64,000 bases of DNA from Pycnococcus provasolii (lineage: Eukaryota > Chlorophyta > Pseudoscourfieldiophyceae > Pseudoscourfieldiales > Pycnococcaceae): the NCBI GenBank assembly GCA_938743325.2, contig OW568885.1, positions 124,001-188,000 of the forward strand, read 5' to 3'. A program made the position numbers and the translations under genes. Below the pieces are notes generated by a model, which worked only from the letters and a program-made list of their open reading frames with translations, was not told the origin of the DNA and made no database searches. Positions within the stretch are counted from its first letter, which is position 1; each line of letters starts with the position of its first letter. Of this stretch, positions 1-7,381 are shown one piece after another.

Positions 1-1164
1 AGCGCGTGCGGGCTGAATACTCGGTTGGTGCACCTTCTGACCGTCACGTATCGTGGCGCCGAGCTTATCGGCAGAGGCGGCAGCTCAGGTTCGACGAGCC
101 TTTCCGTTGAGTCTCGCTGCTGCTTCGGCGTCGCCGGGTCGGCGTCTGCTTCGACTTCATTCAAGACAGTCGCCTCCTGCTTACGAGAACTCGCGAGCGC
201 TCGCGAGACGCGCGCTCCCATAAAGGTATAAAAACGAGTGCGACACACACCTGTTAACAACACCTGCAGTGTTAAGAAACGTACCACCAAAGTTGTCTTA
301 ACTTACCAACTTATTAACGTCAACGCGCGCGTACAGTATTGACGTTTTCCTGTACTCTTCAAAACACTCAAACACCGCGCGTGTTTCTGGACTATGATGG
401 GAGGAGCTGGGGGAAAGCGTGTACATAAAGGGAGAAAGCAGGCAGGGACAAGGGCATATTAATCCGGATTAATATGCCCTTGGCAGGGACACAGTTAGGG
501 GTTTGAAAACATTTGTGTTCACCTGACCGATCAGCTGTGTCGTCAACCACCCCGACCCTCAACACGAGGCCGTTTTCCGCCCGTCTCACCGCTGGACACC
601 CCTTCTCACTATACTACCTCTCACTCTTTCTGTCCACCCAACCCGTACTCCGCACCAGCCAGCACCCTCTTCGCCAAACACTCTCCCTGTCTTCAAACCC
701 TCTCTAATAGCCTTTTCTCCACCTCTTCCGCCTACCACCTCGCCCTTGCCCTTCACCGCACTAACTGCTCTCTTCACGCACTCCCTTTCCCCTTCGCTCG
801 TCACCTCTCACCCACCGCCCGCGGACCCTCTCTTCATCTTTCTGTCTCCCACCACCAGTCCCCCTCTCAACAACGCCGTCTTCTCCTTTACCGGACCATT
901 CACCACGCTCATCACCTGGTAGACCTCGTTCATCACGAAGGTGCCTTCAATCGAGGACAAGGACGGGCCGCGTGCTCCACATCAAGGCAGTCGTCGTTGA
1001 CGTTTGAGGTAAGCCTGGGTTTCGCGCGTTTCCAATCGCCCGGCCGCGGCCGCGGAATTCTTCACCGAATTTTTCCAAATCGCAGATTTCCAGTTTTCGG
1101 ATTGAAAATTGAACTTATTTGTTTTATTTTTGTATTTATTTTCAGAAGTAAAGTAAGTTACCCT
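1..1164. other. Gene-free 5' stretch before the FOP gene
   Basis: I see no convincing gene here; the short open frames lack sensible composition. Positions 560-900 are strongly pyrimidine-rich on the plus strand. A palindromic insertion lies at 450-481 (separate entry). The last 160 bases are probably the 5' UTR of the next gene. They include a possible UTR intron with a GTAAGC donor at 1009 and a pyrimidine-rich TTTTCAG acceptor ending at 1145. Confidence 0.5.
450..481. mobile_element. 32-bp perfect palindrome flanked by 9-bp direct repeats
   Basis: The half-site AAGGGCATATTAATCC is followed directly by its exact reverse complement. The unit is bracketed by GGCAGGGAC at 441-449 and again at 482-490, which looks like a 9-bp target-site duplication. 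The structure fits a minimal deletion derivative of a DNA transposon, with two terminal inverted repeats joined head to head. Nine-base duplications are typical of Mutator-like elements, but no transposase is present. The outer 14 bases recur at 7344-7357 and, inverted, at 25794-25807. Confidence 0.6.
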
Positions 1165-2334
1165 ATGGCGTCTCTGGAGTCGTTGAAAAGTGCAGTCACC
1201 GCGTCACTCGAAGCAAGAGGTGTGCTGTCTCGAATCAAGGTAAGTATAGTATGCGTCGTAGTTTTCGGTTTGGTCTTAGTTTTTTGTTTTGGGTAGTTGG
1301 CTCACTTGTACACGCACATACACACACATATATATATATAGGCGGAACTGCGTGCGAACGTCTTCCTGGCGGTGGACGAACAAGCGGCCGCGCAATCAAA
1401 CGAACACGTAGGACTCGCACAGGGTACGCCGGAACGTGTCAAGGAGTTTCACAAGACGGAAGAAGGAAGCCTGCTCGCGTCCATGGTCGCGGAGTATCTC
1501 GAGTGGTGTGGAATGGCGTACACGGCGCAGGTGTTCGTGCCGGAGAGCGGAATGCAAGCCAACACGCTGCGCAGGCCGAGAACGCAGCTCGCCGCTGAGG
1601 TGGGTGTTGCGTCCAACAACGACGAACCACTGCTTGCGCAGCTGCTGCGAACGCGCGTCGACTCGCCCGCGGCTGTGCTCGCGGCAGCGTCGAAGACGAA
1701 CGAACCGGCAGCAAGCAGCATGGGAAACGCGAGGCAGCGCCCTGAGTCTGCGTACGGCACGAGCTCGGCGCCATCGGCGACAAAGCAGACAGCTAGTGCC
1801 ACGACAACTAGCCCCGTGGCGGCGACGACGCCGGAGGCGACGGAAGCCGAACCACCCAAGATCAAACCTCTGCCAGGCAGCCTCGCGCCGCTCGGGGGCG
1901 GAAAGGCGAGCCTAGCGCCACTTGCGCCTCTACGACCAGCTGGAGGCGGACTTGGTGGTGGCGGTGGTGGCGGCCTAGCGCCACTGCGCGGCGCACCGCG
2001 AGTCGAGAGCCCACGTGCAAGCCTCGCAGACTCGGATGATGGAGGACTGCCGCCCGCAAGACCAGCTTCGGCGTACGCGGAGGAGTTCCTTGAGAACAGC
2101 AACGTCGATTCGGAGGTGATGGAACTTGACGAGGAAATCGAGGAAATCGACGACGAGGACATCGAAATTGACGACGAGAGCTTGCCCGACGACCTCGACG
2201 ACGCCGAGGCGTCGACGCAAGACTTCAGAACGTCAATGGCGGAGGCGAGCGTGCAGAGTGGTGTGTTGGCGTCAGACGATAGCGGTGAGATTGATCAGCA
2301 AAGGGTGGACTTCGTGGAGAGCGCTGAAATTTAA
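1165..2334 (+). CDS. FOP/CEP43-like centrosome and basal-body protein
   Basis: Two exons are supported: 1165-1239 (25 codons from ATG) and 1342-2334. The intron at 1240-1341 has a GTAAGT donor and an AT-rich TATAG acceptor. The splice yields a continuous 355-residue protein with IK joined to AELRANVFLAVDEQ, which closely matches the start of human FOP (FGFR1OP/CEP43), including the dimerisation/LisH region (VKEFHKTEEGSLLASMVAEY at about 45-65). The middle is low-complexity Gly/Ala/Pro. The C-terminus holds an acidic EEIEEIDDEDIEIDDE-type segment also typical of FOP. The family acts at centrosomes and at basal bodies with CEP350 and in ciliogenesis, so the organism probably has, or had, flagella. 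An AATAAA hexamer overlaps the stop codon. The assignment rests on the N-terminal domain. Confidence 0.82.
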
Positions 2335-2392
2335 TAAAAATGTAGCGCCACGACTTTCTTTCAAAAATTAAAAAGAATCTTTTGTTGTCATA

Positions 2393-3754
2393 TTATGTTA
2401 CAACGCGAACAGCTTCAACCTCCGTCGTAAGCTCGACGAGGTCCAAGGGCATCGGCGCAAGAGGCCCTTGAACCTCGTACGACGTCCTTAATCGCCAAAG
2501 TGTTCGCATCCGAAGGCATTTGGAGTTCGTTGCCTCTGAAAGCTTCCCCAGCGCGCCGTCTTCGACCGAACGACGGCTCGCGGAGTCGCGACGAAACGAA
2601 TCGAGGATGTCCTGCTCGTACTTGTGACGTACGGGCGAGATTTCACTCGGCGTTGCGTGCGTCGCATACCACGAACTTCCACTCGAGCCAGACTTGCATC
2701 GCCGTATCGCGGCATGCAGGTCCAGCATCATCAGGTCACGCGAGCTTTCCTTGTCTCTGCTTGCCGCGCGGAGCTGAAGTAGCGCACCTTCCCACGGGGA
2801 ATGCTCATCATCGCCAGCACCGCTTTCGTCAGGTGCAACGAGCATACGCGCACTCTCGTGCAGCATTTCCAGGGCTTCCGTGCACTCGGCTTCGCACTGC
2901 ACGCACCGATTCCATAGAAGAAGCAGTCCCGCGCGCATCTGTCGCACGGCAGCAACGGGAACGGTAGGTTGAGAGCGCACGAGCTCCTCCGCCTTGTCGA
3001 TGAGCCGTCCAGCAGCCTCGTAGTAGCTCACACCGGCGTTCATGCAGTCTAGCGCGTTCTTGAGCGCGTCGTCTGGTTCCTTGACGTCACGCATCGCGTG
3101 CGCACTCACAGAGAGCACGCTCATTTGCTCCTCGCAGAACTTCTCGTGCTCGAGTCGACGCAGGCTTTCGCCGTCGACGCGTTCGCGCACGCTTGCGTCG
3201 TCGACATACGCGCTGTGCATGGCGAGCACGCGTTCAAGCCTTAGCGCGAAGTCCGCGTGTCGTTTTGCGTCGGCGTGAAGTTGCTTGAGTTGAGGCGCTG
3301 TGTATGGTTGTCTTCTTCTTAGTGGACTGGGATCACTCTTTGCGATGTGCGCCGCCAGATCACCAACTTGTTGTTTTAATCGGCTTGATGTTTGTTGTTC
3401 GGCTTCGAGAGCGCGCGTAAGAGCAGTGCGCAGCAACAGTAAAGCAGACGGGGAGAGAGACGAGCCACTACCCCCCTTTGAGTTGAGGATCAAAGATGAT
3501 TGATCCTCCAAAGTGGTGTCGCCATCATGATGGTGTAGCCAAGAAGCCCCCCAAGAATCCGAGGGTGCGGAAGGAGTAGCAAGCTCTTTTAGGGAATCGA
3601 AGCAGAAGGCGTGCAGGGAAGTCAACAGTGTATCCGAACGTCCTGAGACAGAACTTGAGAGCCAGGAGACGTACCAAGGTACCGATGATGAGTTATCATT
3701 ATCAACGGACGACGAAGACGCATCCTCCTCCTCCGAGAACTGCGATGACGCCAT
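2393..3754 (-). CDS. Hypothetical acidic, helical protein
   Basis: A 453-residue open frame read from the first ATG (start codon at 3752-3754); the frame itself extends further upstream without an ATG. Residues 1-40 are Ser/Asp/Glu-rich. From about residue 110 onward the protein is largely helical, with Leu/Ala/Glu/Arg-rich stretches suggesting coiled coils (SALLLLRTALTRALEAEQQ and following). The C-terminal part carries many Arg/Lys residues. I see no catalytic motif, signal peptide or membrane span and do not recognise the family. It is tail-to-tail with the FOP gene; the two stop codons are about 60 bases apart. Its upstream region is shared with the divergent RCC1-like gene and contains telomere-like repeats. 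Confidence 0.6.
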   Translation of the reverse strand: MASSQFSEEEDASSSSVDNDNSSSVPWYVSWLSSSVSGRSDTLLTSLHAFCFDSLKELATPSAPSDSWGASWLHHHDGDTTLEDQSSLILNSKGGSGSSLSPSALLLLRTALTRALEAEQQTSSRLKQQVGDLAAHIAKSDPSPLRRRQPYTAPQLKQLHADAKRHADFALRLERVLAMHSAYVDDASVRERVDGESLRRLEHEKFCEEQMSVLSVSAHAMRDVKEPDDALKNALDCMNAGVSYYEAAGRLIDKAEELVRSQPTVPVAAVRQMRAGLLLLWNRCVQCEAECTEALEMLHESARMLVAPDESGAGDDEHSPWEGALLQLRAASRDKESSRDLMMLDLHAAIRRCKSGSSGSSWYATHATPSEISPVRHKYEQDILDSFRRDSASRRSVEDGALGKLSEATNSKCLRMRTLWRLRTSYEVQGPLAPMPLDLVELTTEVEAVRVVT

Positions 3755-3816
3755 AGATCGAACTAGTTTCTTGGGAGGATGATTCGAGAACCAGGTCACA
3801 CAAACACGGGAATGAT

Positions 3817-3911
3817 TTTTAGGGGTTGGGAATGTTTAGGAGTTGGGTTTAGGGGTTGGGAATGTTTAGGGGTTGGGAATAGGGGAAGTTGCGTTTAGGG
3901 GTTTGGGTTTT
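3817..3911 (+). repeat. Degenerate telomere-like repeat tract in a divergent promoter
   Basis: Repeated TTTAGGGGTTGGGAATG and TTTAGGGGTTTGGG units form an imperfect 95-base array between two divergent genes. It ends about 70 bases before the ATG of the RCC1-like gene. Confidence 0.75.
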
Positions 3912-3980
3912 TTTAAGAATTTTCCTTCGCCCTTTTCGGAACCTGCTCATCTTCCCTCATCCTCTTCTCGGCGCGCAGCG

Positions 3981-4919
3981 ATGGACGAACGCGACAAGAC
4001 AGAAGCCGCTGTCCGTGTCTTCTTCAAGTGGCAGCACGAACGCAGAATCACCAAAGAGCGTGAGCGACAACTACTATCACGCTGTGTGATTGCCGCTGGT
4101 GATAGGCACTCGGTGGCGTTGCGACCCGACGGGAGCGTCGCGTGCTGGGGACGCAACCATCGCGGCCAGGCGCCTCCCGCTGGCGTCGACGGCGACTTCG
4201 TCGCGATCGCCGCGGGTGACATTCACTCGCTTGCGTTGGGACGCGACGGGAGCGTCGCGTGTTTGGGATTGAACAACCACGGCCAGGCGCCTCCCGCCGG
4301 CGTTCCGGGCGACTTTGTTGCAATCGCAGCAGGTTGTCATCACTCGCTGGCGTTGGGACGCGACGGGAACGTCGCGTGCTGGGGATTGAACAACCACGGC
4401 CAGGCGCCTCTCGCCGGCGTTCCGGGCGACTTTGTTGCGATCGCCGCAGGTCGTAATCACTCGCTGGCGTTGGGACGCGACGGGAACGTCGCGTGCTGGG
4501 GAAGCAACGACGACGGCGAGGCGCCTCCCGACGGCGTCGACGGCAACTTCGTCGCCATCGCCGGAGGTGATAACCACTCGCTGGCGTTGGGACGCGACGG
4601 CAACGTCGCGTGCTGGGGACGCAACGTCGAAGGCCAGGCGCCTCCGGACGGCATGCAAGGCGACTACGTCGCCATCGCCGCGGATAGCGCTCACTCGCTG
4701 GCGCTGCAACGCAACGGCAATATTGCTTGCTGGGGATGGAACAGTCTCGGCCAGGCACCTCACGCCGGCGTCGAGGGTGACTTCGTCGCGGTCACCACAG
4801 GTAATGGTCACTCGCTGGCGCTCCGACACGACGGTAGTATCGCGTGCTGGGGATTCAACAACTACGGCCAGGCACCCACTGAAGGCGTCGTTGGGCCATT
4901 TTTTGCCCACAACGACTGA
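3981..4919 (+). CDS. RCC1-type beta-propeller repeat protein
   Basis: A 312-residue protein starting at the first in-frame ATG. After a 35-residue charged N-terminus (FFKWQHERRITKERERQLL) it consists of seven tandem repeats of about 39 residues. Each has the pattern HSLALGRDG-N/S-VACWG-NN-GQAPP-GV-GDFVAIAAG, which is the compact, bacterial-style RCC1/ALS-like repeat. Seven blades would close one propeller. The repeats are also near-identical at DNA level in the middle of the gene (about 117-bp units), suggesting recent expansion or gene conversion. The N-terminal WQ-ERR-KER element reappears in the otherwise unrelated protein at 39755-40243. The precise role is unknown; RCC1 repeats serve as protein-binding or exchange-factor scaffolds. 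A TGTAA, the usual green-algal polyadenylation signal, follows the stop directly. Confidence 0.8.
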   Translation: MDERDKTEAAVRVFFKWQHERRITKERERQLLSRCVIAAGDRHSVALRPDGSVACWGRNHRGQAPPAGVDGDFVAIAAGDIHSLALGRDGSVACLGLNNHGQAPPAGVPGDFVAIAAGCHHSLALGRDGNVACWGLNNHGQAPLAGVPGDFVAIAAGRNHSLALGRDGNVACWGSNDDGEAPPDGVDGNFVAIAGGDNHSLALGRDGNVACWGRNVEGQAPPDGMQGDYVAIAADSAHSLALQRNGNIACWGWNSLGQAPHAGVEGDFVAVTTGNGHSLALRHDGSIACWGFNNYGQAPTEGVVGPFFAHND

Positions 4920-5021
4920 CTGTAACAAACTAACGTCGAAAACCTGATGAATCAAACTCCAGCTCCTCTACAGTGCATACTATACATATGTGAACTTTAC
5001 AGTGGTCGTGTACAAACTACC

Positions 5022-6947
5022 TCACTTACTCCACATCTGGTACGCGGTGGGGTTGTCGCCCTGCAGACGCCCGTCCGTACCCGGACTCACGAAGTGGCCA
5101 ACTTGACGACGCTTACCCGTGCTCGGGTTGAAGACGGTTGTCCAACCGTCATAGCCGCCAGACACAACCAAGATGTTTTCAGGCGCGTACGCTCCCTCTG
5201 AAGCTGCCGCCATCAGCGCATCAGTCGTCACGTCGTCCACCTTTGCGACGATGACGTACGTCGCATCGCCAGCAGGAGGACACGCCGCGACGAATGATGC
5301 GGCAAAGTCGGAGGGATCGATCGCAACCTCGCGGCGGTCACGAAAGCTTGTCCCTTGCACTTCCAAGCTGGGCACATTCTTCGAACCTCGAATGCGCTCG
5401 TCGTCAAAGTTTTTTGCAGAGCGCAGATCGACGAGAACCGCAGCGCCGGAGTCGACCATCTCCTTCGCATCCTCCGCGCTGACGGATCGCCATGGTAAGG
5501 TAAGGTCATCTTCTGGTTGAGATGCTCCCTCCACTTCCGCCACGCGCTCGTCCGGTTGCGTCGACGGCGAATCAGCGTCATCCGAAGACACGACGTTGAC
5601 GCGTTCGAAAAAATCGCCTCCCATGGCGCTTTGCAGTGCATCGACAGCAGCCTTTCGCAACTCCTCAGAAGCTGCAGCTGCTGGTGGCGGTGGCGGTGGC
5701 GGCGGCGGTAAAGGTGAAGGTGAAGGTTCATCTCCATTGTCCCAATTGGCCAGGTACTCTCTCGACAGATTTTCGTTCAGAATGTTCTGTTGCTCGCGTG
5801 CCAAATCATCCATTGCCTCTGCGAGCGAAGCCATGTCCAGTTCATCGTCCACTTTGAAGTGCGCGCGGTGCTCAAGGATGCTCGCCGGACTTCGAAGCGT
5901 TCCCAGCCATTCCCTGAGAATGCCGTCCAATGCACGCGATCTCGCAGCCATGAAAAAATCAAGAGGCTGGTTTGGATGTCGCGATACGAGACGTGCAATG
6001 TCATCACGTGTGATGCGGCTTTTTTTGCCGCCGAGTGCTGGATACAGCATCTCCACAAGCTCGTCGTTCGTTGGTTCCCACAAAAACTTTTCCATCCTGC
6101 CGTCTCTCACGAGCGGCGCATACAGTGTGCTAAGGTCGTTCGCGGTGACAATGATTGGAACGCGAGGCAGGCGACCACCCGCCTTGACCTCGTCCCAACT
6201 CTGTCCCAGGCTAACGCACCCAGGGTCGTCACAAAGAGCCATGAGCGTTGCGGTTGCGTTTTGGTTGTTCACGGTGCCGTCTGTGAACTTGAGTCGTCCA
6301 AGTCCAGCATCTATGTCGTTGATCACGAGGCACGATGCAATACCTCTGTGCATGATGGACCGTGCGGCAGTGCGATAGCGGTTGCGTATTCGTTCTGCGG
6401 GGACCCCAGCAACGCCGTCCTCCATCTCGCCTGCAGACATGATAACAGGCTCGACACCCATGCGAGCGAGCGTGAGCTCGACATTGAGCGACTTGCCCAC
6501 TCCTTTGTGTCCCCAAATGCCGAGTACGAGCGGAACTCTATTCGTCGATGTCGACGACGACGCAAAGAAGTTGCGCGCCACGTGTATGGCAACAGCTTGC
6601 GCAAATCTCTCCGGCGGCAAGAGCCTCGACGAGTCAAGATGTTTGAGAGTCGATCGCGACGTCCACCTCAGTTCCCCCGTCACGAGGTCGCTGTCGACGC
6701 CCAGCGTATCTCCTGCGAAGAGCGCGTCAGCGACACCAGACTTCTGCGACTCCACGAACTGCGTGAGGTCGAGCGACGGATCGGGAAAACCTCCAGGTGA
6801 CACGTCGAAGTCACCACCACCAGACGCCCTAACCCTAACCCTCCTAGTCACCACCCTAGCCCAACGCACCCTAGGCACACGCAAACGCAGACCAGCACTG
6901 CGAGAGCTAACCAAACAAGCACTGCGAGAGCCAACCACGGGCGCCAT
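5022..6947 (-). CDS. Rubisco activase (AAA+) fused to a rhodanese-like domain, plastid
   Basis: A 641-residue single-exon protein. Residues 1-43 are rich in Arg, Val, Ser and Ala and look like a chloroplast transit peptide. The AAA+ Rubisco activase core follows: Walker A GHKGVGKS at 146-153, a Walker B-type VINDIDAG, then GTVNNQNATATLM and VPIIVTANDLSTLYAPL with RDGRMEKF-WEPT, all diagnostic of activases that remodel inhibited Rubisco. A Pro-rich linker leads to a C-terminal rhodanese fold (about 495-600). Its usual active-site Cys position reads VIVAKVDD, so sulfurtransferase activity is unlikely and a binding role more plausible. The AAA+/rhodanese fusion suits green algae. Part of the transit peptide is encoded by telomere-like DNA at 6828-6842. 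Confidence 0.85.
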   Translation of the reverse strand: MAPVVGSRSACLVSSRSAGLRLRVPRVRWARVVTRRVRVRASGGGDFDVSPGGFPDPSLDLTQFVESQKSGVADALFAGDTLGVDSDLVTGELRWTSRSTLKHLDSSRLLPPERFAQAVAIHVARNFFASSSTSTNRVPLVLGIWGHKGVGKSLNVELTLARMGVEPVIMSAGEMEDGVAGVPAERIRNRYRTAARSIMHRGIASCLVINDIDAGLGRLKFTDGTVNNQNATATLMALCDDPGCVSLGQSWDEVKAGGRLPRVPIIVTANDLSTLYAPLVRDGRMEKFLWEPTNDELVEMLYPALGGKKSRITRDDIARLVSRHPNQPLDFFMAARSRALDGILREWLGTLRSPASILEHRAHFKVDDELDMASLAEAMDDLAREQQNILNENLSREYLANWDNGDEPSPSPLPPPPPPPPPAAAASEELRKAAVDALQSAMGGDFFERVNVVSSDDADSPSTQPDERVAEVEGASQPEDDLTLPWRSVSAEDAKEMVDSGAAVLVDLRSAKNFDDERIRGSKNVPSLEVQGTSFRDRREVAIDPSDFAASFVAACPPAGDATYVIVAKVDDVTTDALMAAASEGAYAPENILVVSGGYDGWTTVFNPSTGKRRQVGHFVSPGTDGRLQGDNPTAYQMWSK

Positions 6948-7106
6948 AGTTCGTTCTTTCCAATAAGACTAAGATGAATACCGGAGCCGGAGTCAGGCTG
7001 GAGGAGCACACAACCAAATAACTTCAGTACAGTACAGAATATTGTATATTCTATGGCGTATGGCGGAATAATATAAAGAATCGACGGATGGACGAGCCGG
7101 AATGAA

Positions 7107-7316
7107 TTAAAGCCCCCCCGCAATCGAAAAGCGGGCCACCCCGCCCCCCCCCCCCCCCCTCCCCGGGAATGGCAGGGAGGGGGCAGGGAGGGGGAAGGTT
7201 TTTCTATGCGAATAACTGGAAAAACTAGTGGCGCAAACTAATAATTCAGGGGAATATAACTGCTGTTTAGGTCGGGGGCCGGGGTGGCCCGCTTTTCGAT
7301 TGCGGGGGGCTTTAAG
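7107..7316. mobile_element. Non-autonomous TIR element (MITE) flanked by TTAA
   Basis: Inverted repeats of about 31-33 bases face each other at 7111-7143 and 7281-7312. They begin AGCCCCCC and run through GCAATCGAAAAGCGGGCCAC; they differ by one C/G in a homopolymer. Outside them TTAA occurs on both sides (7107-7110 and 7313-7316), the target-site duplication made by piggyBac-type elements. The roughly 138-bp interior has a long poly-C run and no coding potential. It lies about 160 bp upstream of the Rubisco activase start codon and could influence its promoter. Confidence 0.75.
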
Positions 7317-7381
7317 TTTAGGAACCCCGAACATTGGTAGTACCAAGGGCATATTAACCCCGAATGGTTTATCGTAACCCC

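Noticed and set aside
25-231. A 68-codon frame at the left edge
   Set aside because: It starts at a non-ATG codon, has no family resemblance and lies in a region with no other coding signal.
5022-5640. A separate rhodanese gene next to Rubisco activase
   Set aside because: The frame is continuous through a Pro-rich linker with no stop, start or splice signal between the domains.
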